The notes: generated by a model not told the origin, from the letters alone. Positions 25,656 to 38,900 are shown, counted from the first letter of the stretch. The stretch is DNA of 64,000 nucleotides from Cerioporus squamosus (GCA_022592435.1 JABYQS010000164.1:1-64000), one strand, 5' to 3'. Made by a program: numbers and translations.

Positions 25656-25885
25656 CGTTACTTGTGGTCAGATAGGCAGTTCTGTTGTACTGCTTTGCGT
25701 GTGGTATCATATCTGGCAGAGCGTCGTCGCAGTCGGAGAGCAAGTCGTAGTACTGACGCCCATGCTCATGCTCTTGACCATCATCATCGCGACACCTGGT
25801 CACCCTACGCAACGCTCCTGGACACAGAGAAACGCGGACAACATACTCGACATCCTCAGACGACATGGCTTCTTAACCATTCTCT

Positions 25886-26682
25886 TTGCTCTCAGTCGTA
25901 CGCTCAACGTCGGCATTCTTCGTTGTCAACGGTCCACTGCGGCACATCGAGTTTCTCCTGATTCTCCGCATCGCGCCGCAGCTGCGGGATGAAGAGGCGC
26001 CTCTTGAACCACTCAAATACTCGCCTTTGGATGCGGAAATTCTGCCCACTATCTTCTGCCCGACGTTGGTGAGGACCAACGAGGAGTACTTCCCCGGTCG
26101 CACGCTGCCTTGGCTTCGGATGCCTTGGCCGCTCTATCTCTACAGTGCGTATACATCTTCTCTTCGGTATGCTTCTCAACTGACGGCTAAGCAAACACGC
26201 CCTGCGTCAGGCGCGGGATGGAGAGGTTCAACGCCATGTGCATCGAACGTGGGCGCGCCCGCAGACTGTCCTTGGACGGCGCCGCTGAGGAGGTGCCCTC
26301 CGCCGCTCTCGATGGGGGCGTGACTTCCGAGGATATTGGTTCCAAGAAGCAGGCGATGCTGAGCGGGCAATCGGGCTCAGAGAAGGCACAATGTCCAGAA
26401 GATTCTTGCAGTCCTGTCGGGAAAGGGAGCTCAGACCTCTTCAGTGGAGTCGGGATGCGCAGGATAGCGCGCCATCTGAGGACCAAGCGACAGTCTGTGA
26501 GTAATCAGAAGCCGCGCGTAGCGTTTAGTATTCGTGATATCGATTCCAGATCTGACTTCCTGTATGTCCAGAAGCGAAGAAGTGAAGCTAGAGAAGAGCA
26601 AAACGATGTCAACGGCCCGATGCGGCGCGAGCTCGCGACGACGCGTGTAGGCCCTCCTTGGAAAGGCACTGCGTCAGGATAA
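25886..26682 (+). CDS. Unrecognised fungal gene, paralogue of 19884-20795 (partial model)
   Basis: The conserved blocks are HIEFLLILRIAPQLRDEE, LPTIFCPTLVRTNEEYFPG, TLPWLRMPWPLYLY and, after an intron, MERFNAMCIERGRARRLSL. The intron runs from a GTATAC donor around 26148 to the CGTCAG near 26213 and restores frame. A low-complexity acidic/Ser tail follows with GVTSEDIGSKKQAML. A pyrimidine tract and CAG just before 25900 suggest an acceptor, so an upstream exon is missing. The order of blocks and the intron position equal those of the copy 6 kb upstream, separated by the DUF6533 and F-box-like genes. Function is unknown. Confidence 0.4.
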
Positions 26683-27154
26683 CCTAGACTGCCGACGAGT
26701 TTGCTGTGACTGTCGCCCGCAATCTTCAGCTCCTGGCCATCTTCCGCGTCCCTAGCTTGGGTCGAGATGTGCGTCATCAACTAAATCCATGGGTTACGCT
26801 GGTGGGCATTGCGCACTCGCAGGCCCCGAATCGTCCCTGGAGGTACCGGGCCATCGCTCTAGACTTGTTCGACGATACCGGTGGCAAGCCCAGATGTCAG
26901 TACATAGTCACTCCGAGGCTGTTATATACTTTCTGCAGGGTACACGCCGTCGTGTGTATCTCCGAGATGCGTCGTCCGGGTCCTCGGTCCGCTGAGTTTG
27001 CCGCCCGCATCCGCAGCGTTATCAAGATGCGGCGGCCTCGAGCATTGTTCGCTCGAGTCCTCGCCTTTCTGCCCTCTGTCCATTTCGTCACGCGGCCGGT
27101 ACGTCTGGTACAGCAGCCCACAAATCACCACTAACTTCTTTGTTGCTAGTTACG

Positions 27155-29137
27155 ATGTGGCTCCTGAGCACCGACCGTGCAGAGCTGCATCACTTCGTCT
27201 CTCCCGATGCGATTGAGGAGGGATACACCATCCTCTCACACGTCTGGGACGCACAGGAGCAGTCCTTCAAAGACATCCGGAAGCTCCAGAAGAAATGTGT
27301 TCTCACCGGAGAGAACCCTCGTGATCTCGCATCGGACAAGGTCAGGCGGTGCTGCGAGGTCGCGGAGCAGTACGGATACAAGTGGGTGTGGATCGACTCA
27401 TGCTGCATCGACAAGACGAGCAGTGCCGAGCTCTCTGAGGCCATCAACTCGATGTTCCGCTACTACTCCCTCTCCCAGGTTTGCTTCGTCTACATGGCAG
27501 ACGTCACCATATCTAGGCTACCATCCTCATTCTACGAGAGTCGCTGGCACACAAGAGGGTGGACTTTGCAGGAGCTGATCGCTCCTCCCACTAGCTACTT
27601 CCTCTACTCAGACTGGACATTGCTGGGTACGAAGTTCGGGGTGGCCGACGCTATAGAAGAAATCACTCGCGTCCCATCCTCCCTCTTGCTTGGATACACT
27701 CGTTTGTCCGACTACAGCGTCGCGCAACGCATGTCATGGGCGGCCAGCCGGAGGACAACTCGTGTGGAGGATGAGGCATACTGTCTCTTCGGACTTCTTG
27801 ATGTGAACATGCCCACGCTCTATGGAGAGGGGAGGAGGGCGTTCGAGAGATTGCAGGAGGAGATACTAAAGCAGAATCCTAATACCACCATCTTCGCTTG
27901 GGGAGAGCCGATCCCGATAGACATGCTCCTCGGCGCCGCGACTACTACAACAGCTACCAGTGGCCTTAGCGGATGGCCAGGTCTCTTCGCACCTTCACCT
28001 TCAGCGTTCATACGGTCCGGTAGTATCACTTACAGCGGGCGGCACCACATGATCGAGCAGTGAGTCCTGCACTGCTGTACCACGTCTATATCATCTTGAC
28101 TTATAAGCGTGCTGTGTCATAGTGCGTCCAGGATACATATGGAAGCTGAACGAGTCAGATCGTTTTCGGTGACACCCCACGGTGTTTTGTCCCACATCCC
28201 CGTGGTTGAGCACAACGGACTCCTGATCGCCGATTTGTGCTGGTCCGATGGCTATCACAACGCCCTTGCACTGGTCCTCCGACGGTTGCCGCAGACAACC
28301 GCGGACCGCATGGTTCCGCTCTATGCGGTCGGCGTCGTGGACTCCCCACCGCGGCCCGTCGCGCGATGTCACCGACCCGCCTTCGACTATATGGCCTGGG
28401 TATGGCGGGATGTATACATCATGAAGGGCGGCGCCACTTCAGCCCGGATCCCAATACTCGAAGACTGCGGGTCCTTCATACCCTTCAGCCACGTCCTGCC
28501 CTCGCCGATCCGCTTCCCAGAAGCTGCGATAGACAGCTTCGGAGCTGCGTTCGATACGTTGATTGCAGTACCCACGCCCGGAAGGGTGAAGGTGTCGATA
28601 TCGGACGTCTCCATGCCGTGGCCCTGGACCCGCGCGAAACCGGTGACGTTGACGTTCTACAAGCTCGGGGTTGAGCCGTGCTACGTCGTCCAACTCGGAG
28701 TCTGCAAGCTGGGAGTTCCAGCACCATGGAACCAGCCTGAGACACGACCCGCATTTCCTCCTAGTCAGTCGTCCTACCTTGGGAGATGTTGGGCGAACGT
28801 CCGGTTCATGGAACAGCGTCAGGCTGTGCCGTGTCCAGCTCCAGATCATGCTTGTCCACATGACCACATCGTAACATGGTGGGATCTGAAGGGGAGGTTC
28901 GTTGCTCGTCCTGTGGATCCTGCCGCATCCCCCGTGTTCTCGAGGAAGGTGCTTGTGCTCTCCTTTGAGCTTTGTCCCATCAATCCCGACGGGTCATTCG
29001 TACTCAAGGAGCTTCCGCGCCGACTAGAAGTCCCTCTGGATGTTCAGAACGAATATTTCAGTAAGCCTGTCTTTTCGCACTGCGATACCCCGCTGACAGG
29101 TGCTACCGTATAACTAGAACCAGAGCCTATTTTTTGA
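27155..29137 (+). CDS. HET-domain protein, copy 1 (intact)
   Basis: Exons are 27155-28059, 28123-29060 and probably 29118-29137, giving about 620 residues. The N-terminal HET domain has GYTILSHVWDAQEQSF, YKWVWIDSCCIDKTSSAE, INSMFRYYSL, RWHTRGWTLQELIAP, MSWAASRRTTRVEDEAYC and NMPTLYGEGRRAFERLQEE. After the intron comes the family's C-terminal region, starting FSVTPHGVLSHIPVVEHN and including WRDVYIM, SPIRFP and LSFELCPINPDGSF. HET domains act in fungal vegetative incompatibility and are thought to be TIR-related cell-death triggers; that role is inferred. The last intron (29061-29117) has GTAAGC, CTGAC and TAG signals and gives an EYFKPEPIF end; without it the frame stops at 29113. A TTGCTAG acceptor just before the ATG suggests an intron in the leader. 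Confidence 0.88.
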
Positions 29138-29882
29138 CGGCACGCTCGAGTCCACACTGGCAGTGCGCAGTGCGCTCTTCGAACCCTCGTAACTGAACAC
29201 ACCTGTGTCCGCATCTTTCAACCACACTTCCATGGGGGTTGTTCGGTGGAGATAGCGCCTGGAAGGCCCTTGCGACGACATACATCTTGCATCCCGCCAC
29301 CCCGCCGATCATGCTTCTCGGAGCCTACAACTCCCCGGGTGCGTACGAGGTACTGGGGCGGTGTGCGCCTGTTGCCACCAGCAGCACATTCTGGGACTCT
29401 ACTTATCTTTCCAGCAGACGGGCGGGACCCCGCTAGAATCCTCGGATTGGAGGCCAAGAGCGGGCCTACGTTCCTGGATGCGTCTGGGGAGACTGTCCGG
29501 ACGGGCCAACCAGCAAATCTGATCGCGCGAAAGGCTCACGGCGTTCGCTTGGCTAAGGCTTCTCCTTCCACCGACCACCTCCACCGATAGCCCGTAGGTA
29601 TGCTGTTGTTATGTGACACGGAGCGAATAGAGAGCTAGTTCTGCAGGGACGATACGTGAGATAAGTACTCTTTGTGTGTCATATATTAAGTCGTAGCGAA
29701 TGTGGTATCAAAGAATGTCAATGCGTAATCTGACGGGACGCTATCCTGTCTCGCGGCGCTCAAACATACCCTCCTCAACTACTGCTTCTCTCATCTAGAA
29801 ATTGGGTGGGACGTTCTCAGTCAGGCGGCACTTCGATATGCATGTGGTTATAACACAAGTAAGTGGGATCTCCGAAGACAGC
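29138..29882. other. Intergenic region between converging genes
   Basis: This is the 3' side of HET copy 1 and of the minus-strand reductase gene. Small plus- and minus-strand frames overlap each other and carry no family signal. Confidence 0.45.
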
Positions 29883-31210
29883 TCACTCAGTCTCTTGAGG
29901 GTGCACAACGAGCTTGACCCCGCTGACCTTGTCATGCTTCATGCGCTCGCATCCCTCCGGAATCCCGAGAAGGCCACCGGGAAGAACTTCGACCCTGTTC
30001 GGCTATGGAAGCATCGCCATCAGCGCCGCTCTTCGGTGAATATTCTTAATGCTCGACTCACCACAATGACCCCCTTCTCGAGCCACTCCGTCAGCCTGCT
30101 GCACAGCTCTATTCCCAACTTCCGGTGCGGGGGCATCCTTAGATCGCCAAAACAACGCCCAATCTTCTTCGCGCTGCCGTCGCGCTGCACCTTCTCCGCG
30201 AGGGCCGCTTCAGCCCTAGGGTTGACGGTCACGAACGCGCCCCCAGGCGAGAGCGCGTCGTACGCGCGCTGTAGGCACTCGTCGGTCCCAATCGCGTCAA
30301 ACGCGTACAGAATCGGTTCCCCGCCGGTGAGCTTGGGGATCTCCGCGAGGATCGCAGAGTCGGGGAGCGTGCGGTCGATGACGTGCGTCGCGCCGAGGGA
30401 CTTGAGCCAGTCCTCGTTGCGGAGGGAGGCGGTCGTGATGATGGGATAGAAGCCCTGCAGCTTCGCCAGCTGTATCGCTGAATGCGATTCGAGTCAACAA
30501 CAAGCCTTGGGGTTCATGGAAGTCAGCGACATCACGCACCTATCTGTCCGACCGACCCGGAGCCCCCGACAATGAACGCGGCCTTGCCTGCGAACTTGGT
30601 ACGGCCGCCCTCTTCCCAGGGCGCCGGAAAGTCGACTGACTTCGCGCCCGGCTCGTGCGCCCAGATACCGGTCGCAACGGTGGAGAGCGCGACCGGGAGA
30701 GTTGCAGCCTGGTCGAATGATATTTTCTCCGGAATCTGTGGAGAGAAGCCTGAGCAAGGTGCGATGCGGTGTCATGAAGTTGGAAGGCCTCGGACCGGGC
30801 GTACCTTTGCGACGTTTCCCGCAGGACTGATGTTGAACTGCTGGAACGTGGCGTATTCCTGTTCAAGGCCGCCTGGGACAATCCTGTACCTCAAATGCTC
30901 AGCGACATGTCGTAGTGAGAGTAGGGTAGACTCACACTTTATCTCCCTTTGCAAAGGTGGAGACCTCAGAACCGACCTCCTCAACGATACCGGCTCCGTC
31001 CAATCCGCCAATGAACGGCCACTTCTTTGCTAGGAAGCTTACGCCGCGATAGTTCTCCTGGATGCGCCAGTCGGCGGGGTTCAGCGCGGCAGATACGATC
31101 TTGACCAGGACGTCGTTCGGGCCGGGAGTAGGAACGGGCCAGTCGCTGTATAGTTTCCAGGGCTTGCCTGGCTCGGGAGCGCCGAGCATCTTCTGGGTAG
31201 TGGGAGCCAT
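29883..31210 (-). CDS. Zinc-independent medium-chain dehydrogenase/reductase (enoyl-reductase-like)
   Basis: The start is MAPTTQKMLGAPEPGKPW at 31210. The GroES-like half follows with PGPNDVLVKIVSAALNPADW, FIGGLDGAGIVEEVGS and FAKGDKV, where exon 1 ends (30936). Later exons give EYATFQQFNISPAGN, the nucleotide-binding turn AAFIVGGSGSVGQ, then AIQLAKLQGF, a TTASLRNEDWLKSLGATHV stretch and FDAIGTDECLQ. The protein ends KLVVHPQETE at 29883. The LNPADW phrase and the lack of the catalytic-zinc GHE motif place it with fungal trans-enoyl-reductase or toxD-like proteins that reduce activated double bonds with NADPH. About five exons are needed. It lies between HET copies 1 and 2, but no polyketide or peptide synthase is nearby, so it is not obviously part of a metabolite cluster. 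Confidence 0.8.
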
Positions 31211-32996
31211 GTCGTTCCGTGTAGGTTTGCTATGAGAGCGGTATTGAGTGCTCGACAGAAACGGGGTACCTCGCCCCAACTAAATACCTGCACCGCGAGA
31301 CCGTGATCATCTTGAAGAACAATCTGGTTCGCCCTTGCTCTGTCATCTAGACCGGAACTCCGAGTGGATTGTGCCAGTACCATGGCCCATTTGAGGCAGA
31401 TCCAAACCCGCAGTCTCTTGCTGTTCGGCGTTGCAAGTGGGTGCTAGACCCACTACACGGCACTTTGACGCCAAAGCTGGATCGACGCAGACTCTACCGT
31501 TTCTGTGAGTACAGTAGTAACCTGCTGTGGGTTAGCTAGCTCATAAAGACGGGTTGCAGATTGCTCTTGGAGTAACTGTCATCAGCCTTCATTCCGAGCA
31601 ATGCCATAGACTCTGCGACAAGTAGATAGAGTAATTTGAACCTGATAGTCCTCCCACTTGGAGGATGGTTGCTAGCCAGACTCGAAGAAAAAATAGTGTA
31701 TGCACCTTGACATCTCCAGGGAAAGCCATGACGTCGAAATACATGAGGTGCAACGATGACTCTGGACATTGCGATCCCGTACTTAGTAAATATCAGATGG
31801 AAAGATAGCCTGGTAAACATACCTCTCATATGAGCAGTTATGTTGAACAATCGGCGGGCCGTATCGCATTGCTGAGCTGCTCTCCGTCAAGCGTACATAC
31901 CAACATTTAGTACTCAGTACTTGCATGCGGCTTGTCGACGACCTCGGAGTTGGATCATGATGGAGAGTGCCAGTGCGGCCGGCGGCTGGGGCCGACCCAT
32001 AGCGTCAAGCTCCGCTTGTTTGGCGTGGTGACGGGGCATTGTCGGAGCTCGCTTGGGCGCGAAGCAAATAGGGCCAAATTACATCGGAGATGCAACGTGA
32101 AACTATCCCGCAGTGGCTCTCGAATTTCGACTCAGCATCATGATCATGCAGACATACAAGCCCACTCTAATGCTCTGTCCACTGGATCAGCTCTCTCATG
32201 CGCGCAGCGCAATACAAGTGACAATCACCACTGATTAGGCCAGGTTTGCCAAGGCTATCACATGGATCATATCGCTACCAGTAAGTCGTGACACTGACCT
32301 GGCGCGTCGAAGTTGCCAGAGCCAAGAGGTGAGGCTGTAGTGTACCTATCGCTTTCAATTGACATACATACTAGGTCAGCGAACGAGCCTAAGGTGTCCA
32401 AAGGGGCTTGGGAACTCGATGTGTTCCATCTTGGCATCTCCGAGTCGGCACACCGGTGCCATCCGACCCCGACAACGTTGACAAGCCTTGTCCGGCGGAA
32501 CGCACAGTGGACAGATCATTTGAATTCCTGCCCGTGAGCGGACACGAGCAATTGAGAGGTATGTCCCCGGTCTAATGCATAGACTAGTTGGGTAGATGCT
32601 ATCTCCGAAATGCTAACTCCGTTTCAGCGTCTCCGGCCAAGAGTTCAAACTTTCGAGTTTGGTTTGTCTTGGTCAGCATGTTCTACGCAGTGGGATTAGC
32701 CAATGGCCTGAACGCAGCGTGAAGCGGTGCTGTGTGTGCGTACAAGATGGTTAACGTGCAGATGCTAACTCCCTCCGAGTCGGGGTCCTTCAAGATAGCA
32801 AGCTTTCCCGACCGGTGATCAGTAATCACTTCCCTGTGTTGCGTCTTCTTCTCGCTATCTCTCTGACTCTAGGTTCAGCAGGATGCGTCTCCGCGTATGC
32901 TTCGAAAGCTTGCACACATGCACTATAAAGCGATGGTGAGTGTCCAGGAGTCGACCCAGTATTCCTCAGTCCCTGCTCACTATCACTCATATCATC
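31211..32996. other. Long intergenic stretch without a supported gene
   Basis: It contains the divergent upstream regions of the minus-strand reductase and the plus-strand MFS transporter. A 104-residue minus-strand frame at 31536-31850 has a short hydrophobic piece (KLLYLLVAESMALLGM) but no partner exons, so it is not called a gene. Confidence 0.4.
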
Positions 32997-35095
32997 ATGC
33001 CAGGCGCCACTCCAGCCACCTCCGGCTCTTCGTCTCAACGCACGCTCAGCCCTACACCTCCTACGACCTCGGCACCTTCTCAAAGCAATTCACATACAGG
33101 CCCCCGCGTCCGCATCTCCAATGCACGAAGATACTTCCTTTTCGCCATCTTCTGCATCGCAAACCTGCTGGACGCCTACAACCTCAACGCGCTGTTCGCC
33201 GGGCTGCCTGCGCTGAAGGCAGCGTTTGGGCTGGACGAAGTCGACGCGAGCTGGGTCATGAGCGCATTCGAGCTCACCTATGCGTCGTTCCTCTTGATCG
33301 TACGTGCTCTTTCTATCTCTCTCTCATGGATATACTCACTGATCGCGGTTATCCTGTAGAGCGGCCGCATCAGCGACGTCTATCACCCCAGTAAGTTGCA
33401 TGGCCCGATATTCGGCCTATACTGGTTCTGACCGCCACAGAACCGGCCTTCGTCGTCGGTGTCTTCGTACTCGGCATATTGTCATTGGGTGCAGGATTCG
33501 TGCAGAACAAGATCGGGTTGATTGTCATCCGAGCATTCTGTGGTGTCTGTGAGTGACGTCCTCCCTCTACCCGGGCGTTAACGCGTTCTGACGTTCCGGC
33601 ACACAGGCGCAGCACTCAGCATCCCGTCATCACTCGCTCTCATCGTGCGCTTCTTCCCCGAGCCCCGTGAGCAGAGTATCGCGATTGCACTCTTCGGAGG
33701 CGTAGGCGCACTTGGCAATGGTAGGTGCGTCTTTGTGCGAGCTGCGACGTGCCAGCTGACGAATTCTGTAGTATTTGGGACGATGATCAGCGCGATGTTC
33801 GTCGAGTTCGCCACCTACAGATGGATATTCTGGTTCACGACTGTGATCGCCGTACCTACTGCCGTATTCTGTCTTTTCCTTATCCCTTCTCAAGACGACA
33901 AGCCCTCATCTGAGACCGCTGCTCCGATGGCTGGGTCGCGCTTAGCAAGCTTGAAAAGGCTGGATCTTGTCGGTGTAACCATACTTACCGGTATGTGATT
34001 CTTCCTCCTGCTGTCAGTCTCGGACTTCCTGACGTCTATGTGCTTGCATAGTTGCGATGATTCTGTTCATATTCGCGATCACGAGCGGATCTGGCTCCGG
34101 TTGGTCTTCGGCGGAGGTCCTGGCACCTCTCATCATCTCAATTTTCCTCATGATCGGGTTCTTTTTGTGGGAGAAGAGGATGCCGACTGAGGATGCCGCT
34201 GTGTGCGTTGTATTCCCTAATTCTGCTGTGTACTATGTAGCTAACATGAGGACTTATTCAGACCACCACGGACTTGGTTCCTTCCTAACTTCTCCGTCCT
34301 CTTCGGTGTCTCCCTCCTGCCCTACTTCTGGTGGACGACAGTCTTCGTTGTCTTCTTCCCCCTCTGGCAACAAGTCTACGGATGGTCCGCAATTGAGGCC
34401 GGAGTCCGCATGTAAGTACCATTCATCACTAGAACTGCACGGTCGTACTGAGATATCGCACCAGGATTCCCATCGGCATCTCCGCGACCCTTCTGAGCTT
34501 CACAAGCCCGCTCGGGGGCTACATCTCGCGCAAGTACCTTATCCTTGTCGGCCAGACACTCACGATCGTCGCGACGATCCTGCTCGCGTTCGGGGACGCG
34601 CCCGACCGGTACTGGCGCTTCGTCTTCCCGGGGCTCGTCGTCGGCTCCGCGGGGGCGATGATCACGTACATGCACGTCAGGTTCGCCTTCCGTACCTATC
34701 TCAGTCTTGACTCTGGGTTACCACAACCATCGCTAATCCCGCGTGCCCGCAGCATTGCAATCTTCCAAACGGCTCCAGGGACGATGGCGGGCGTTATCGG
34801 AGCCATGTTCAACTGCGCGATCCAGTTGGGTGCAGCACTCGGTTTGTCCATCGACACGTCCATCGAGAGCTCGATCGAGGCGAAGCCTGGAAGTGGCGGG
34901 TTCGAGGCGTTTGATGGGCGGAGGGCTGTCCTGTGGTGGTTGCTGGCCGCGGTGTGTGCGGAAACGGTTGCGGTTGTGCTGTTTTACCATGTGCCCGACG
35001 ATGCTGTACGGGAAGAGGGACGGGGTGAGGACGAGAAGATGGGGCGCGGGTGGCAGGCAGGCGATGAGGAGGCGAAGGCGGGGTGCGAGATGTGA
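32997..35095 (+). CDS. DHA2-type MFS transporter
   Basis: About ten exons separated by roughly 50-70 nt introns encode a 14-helix-type MFS protein. A Ser/Thr/Pro-rich cytosolic N-terminus precedes YFLFAIFCIANLLDAYN. Then come WVMSAFELTYASFLLI, SGRISDVYHP (the loop 2-3 region), FVVGVFVLGILSLGAGF, SIPSSLALIVRFFPEPRE, FGGVGALGN, TYRWIFWFTTVIAVPTAVF, PYFWWTTVFVVFFPLWQQVY, SPLGGYISRKYLILVG, and ATLLSFTSPLGGYI with VGSAGAMITYMHV. The last exon has an acidic tail ending AKAGCEM. Fungal members export drugs, toxins or metabolites, or take up small ions; the substrate cannot be read from sequence. The ATG at 32997 starts the low-complexity N-terminus; no earlier ATG is needed. Confidence 0.85.
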
Positions 35096-35926
35096 GGGTT
35101 GATAAGGTGTTTCGGCGATTCTGCTTGCATAGGTATGTGAGCGGTTTTTTTCCTCTGTCATACAATGCGCTTACATTTGGTATTAGTCCAGACAACCTCG
35201 TACTCTTGAATGTTTACTGTACTTATCCTCCAGATCACCTAATTATGATGTCTTTCTCAACATACAACTGTAATGGTTGGGTGTACAAGTAGTAGCGACA
35301 GGCGCAGACCTGGAATACTCCTTGCTGTTCGGCTGGGCTAGCCACTTCCCCAAACATCCGGGCGTCCGCAAGCTTTGAGCAGAGGGGAGGAGGAGACTGA
35401 CGCAAAGTCTCCGAAGCGCCCTGGTGGCTGTGGTTGGAACTTGGAAGCTTTCTTCTTCCTACCACCATGACCACTCCGACTTTTGCGTATGACTGTTCCA
35501 CTTCGGCTCGGGTGGCTTCCACGTTTTACTAACACCAATGCTTGAAGACTTTCTAGACTGGTCAAGCTTGTCTGCTGGACGCCCAGATGCATTGGATGGA
35601 TTTCAACACGCTGAGTTCTAGTGACTGGCACGCCTCATCCTTACCGTGCCCCGTTCGACAGCACAGCACGGCTCGACCTCCGCCGCTCACAAGGGTGCTA
35701 ATCTCATCAACAACATGGCCTACCTGTCTGTGAGAGGAGAAGAGCGACTGTGACGTCTCTAATATTCGAACGCATCGCCCCGCAATCTCGAGAGCCATGC
35801 CGGCGGCTTCCCACGTCTTAGCGACGTAAGACGTAGCCAGTATTGATTGTCCTTGGCTTCATACTGTTACCTTTGCAGGCTCTTCTCCACTTTTCCTCGA
35901 CCGACACGCTCAAGTCTCAAGTGCTT

Positions 35927-38900
35927 ATGTGGCTCCTCAGCACCTCCCGTGCCGAGCTCAAGTACTTCGTCTCACCGGAGAGCGTCGGCGGCTACGCCAT
36001 CCTCTCCCACGTCTGGAACGATAACGAGCAGTCCTACCAGGACATCCAAACCCTCCGTGCGCTCTGCGCACAAACCGGGCAGAACCCGCGCGGGCTCGCG
36101 AGCGACAAGATCAGACGCTGCTGCGAGCTCGCGGAGCGGCACGGGTACCTCTGGCTGTGGATCGACACCTGCTGCATCGACAAGATGAGCAGCGCGGAGC
36201 TCTCCGAGGCCATCAACTCCATGTTCCGCTACTACTCCCTGGCGGGGATCTGCTATGCGTACCTGGAGGACGTCCCAAGCGTGTGGCCGCTGTGGAAGAG
36301 ATTATTCACAGCCTAGATTCGCAGGGCGCCGCGCTTCCGGGCATGTCGGGCAAGCGAGACGCGCACACGTGATCGTGTTGTGGCGGTGGCGGATAGCTAA
36401 CACGCAGGCTCCTCACATCTCACGCCCGAGCTCAAGTCGTTCTGAACGCTCTCACAAGTCGTTCTGAACGCTCTCACAAGTCGTTCTGAACGCTCTCACA
36501 AGTCGTTCTGAACGCTCTCACACCATCAAGACCTGTCGACACTCGTCAAGACATACGAACACGAAGCGGAACGGCAGATGGCTGGGTTCGGATCTGTATA
36601 TTCCACATCGTGCGCTCACTACTTCTCCAGTCTTCTGTTCGGTTCCCTCTCCAGTTCGGACATGGCTTCGTCTTTCATCATCACTTCTCTTCATCCCTCC
36701 CTCAGCGCTCTCGCTGTCTCTCTCTCCCCATCTACCTTCATCGCGGACGTCGAGCTACACGATTCGGCTAGCGACAGAGACGGTAGGCTGCAGACTTCGA
36801 CGGCAGTGTTCACCCGCGGCTGAGGGCGGCAGTCGCACGCGTCATGGTGACACCCCGATCGTATGTCGCGCCGAGTCATTCCTCTGTCAGCGACCCGAGG
36901 AGTAAGGCTTCTTCATTCCGGTGGATTGTTCTTGTTCTCGGACGGGCACTCTTAGCTACTCGCTCTCTCTCGATTGTCACGACGTGATGTGGTGGGGCCC
37001 CGGCCTAGAGTACGGTCTGTGGGGCGCCCGGGTTTCGTATTTGTATCGCTGAGCGACATGCTCGCAATCCAGTTTTCCCCCACCTCAGCTCTGGACCGAA
37101 TTCTCCCCGCCCGTCGCATCAGTCGTATCCCCGTATCCCCGCGTTTCCGTATCCCCGTATCCCCGTCTCGTCCGTATCCCGGCGTGCCCGACTCAAGTAT
37201 CGACCTACGTCCTGCGCTACAGCTCGACGACGAGCCGACGGCTGACCTGCAACAGCTCGACGACGCGCCCTGAACCACTTTCCTTCCACACCGCGTGAGG
37301 GGTGGCAGTCCCGCGACTTCAAGAAAAGCCGGTGGCACAGGCGCGGCTGGACGTTGCAGGAACTCCTCGCGCCGCGCCTGGTCCTGTTCGTCTCACGCTC
37401 GTGGGACGTCCTGGGTTCCAAGACCGACATGGCAGCGGTCCTGGAGGAATGCACCGGCATTCCTGGGACGGTGCTGCAGTTCGAGCGGCGCGTCGCAGAC
37501 ATGAGCATCGCGCAACGTATGTCGTGGGCCGCTCGTCGCTCGACGACGCGCGTGGAAGACGAGGCGTACTGTCTTATGGGTCTTTTCGGTGTCCACATGC
37601 CCACCCTGTACGGCGAGGGCCGGGCGGCGTTCCAGAGGCTGCAGGAGGAGATCCTGCGGAGACACTCGGACACGACGCTGTTTGCGTGGGGGCGATCGTT
37701 CAACATCCCCGATTTCCGCGCATACTTTGATGATCCCCGGACACTGAGCCGTCCCCACGACCATGCCACATACTTGTCCTTGTTCGCAACATCTGCTGCT
37801 CTATTCGAGAGCTCCGGCGACATCGACTACGTTCCCCCTTTGGGAGGTCCGGACAACAACGATGCAACCTCTGTGAGTTCGTGTTCATGCACTGTCGAAT
37901 AAATACAATAGCAAATGTGAGACTGATGCTATCCACTCGCAGCCTGGCCTCGGCGGTGTTCCGACGTTCTCTGTTACGTCTCATGGCGTGTTGTCCCTGA
38001 TACGAGTCATGGAGTGTAATGGTATCCTCATCGCAGACCCCTCCTGGGTAAACCACCGTGGCGTCCGTCTTGGTCTCGTCCTCGTACCATGTCCGCTGTC
38101 CGCGGACCCTTCCAGACCGTCGTACGATGTCGGTGTGCAGGACTCATGGTTCGCCAGATCCGATGACCACGTTCGCTATCGCGTCAAACCCGCTCAGGCT
38201 CGACTTGTTCCCTTTGGAAAGTCTCGCTTCTGGCATCTGTACAGAGGTAGGTGGGCCGACGTTTGTCTTTCCCACCGACCTGGCCACGAAAGTTCGCTGC
38301 AAAACACAGCGCGGCGACCACACTGGCAACGTCTGGCAGACACCGGCTTCAACTCCCCATTCCGAATCTGTCACCTGCCGAGCCATAAACTCGAGGTCGA
38401 CATGCTCGAGCTCCGTTCCGTCAGCGAGCTGCCGCTCCCCTGGACGGGATCCACGCCTGCGGTGCTCAGGTTTGTGACGATATACCCGGACTACTCCTTC
38501 GTCCTCAGCCTCGGGCGTTGCACCATGTCCGCTCCTCAGCCCGAACTTGTGGAGAAGGGGGAGGACGAAGGTCCGAGTCGTAGCGATACGGACGTCCCGT
38601 CAGCGCATGTTCCGGTCCTGGCATGGGCTCCACGGGCATTGGCATTAGGCATGGGTCGAGGAGGAAGAATGAAGACTTCAAAACAGAGAGTTGAAAAGCC
38701 GGTGTCAGCACTGAGACTAGGCCCCCACTGGGCCACAGTGCACTTCCTCGGCGATCCATTTCCCTCTGATACCAGCGGCGACTCGGGGTTCGCTCCGTCC
38801 GGCACGTCTCTTGCGCACGACTGTGCGCAGGATCACATCCGCGATTGGCCCGGAGGCTCGAGGACGTTCGAGCATGCCACCGATGAAATTTCCATCCCTT

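Noticed and set aside
27155..35095. Secondary-metabolite cluster (reductase plus MFS transporter)
   Set aside because: There is no polyketide synthase, peptide synthetase, terpene cyclase or P450 in the window, so two accessory enzymes are not enough.
36434..36521. Array of identical 22 bp units as a CRISPR
   Set aside because: The units touch each other without spacers, and the genome is eukaryotic.
36281..37308. Transposable element inside HET copy 2
   Set aside because: No transposase or reverse-transcriptase-like frame, no clear terminal inverted repeat and no obvious target-site duplication could be seen; it is left as an unclassified insertion or intron.
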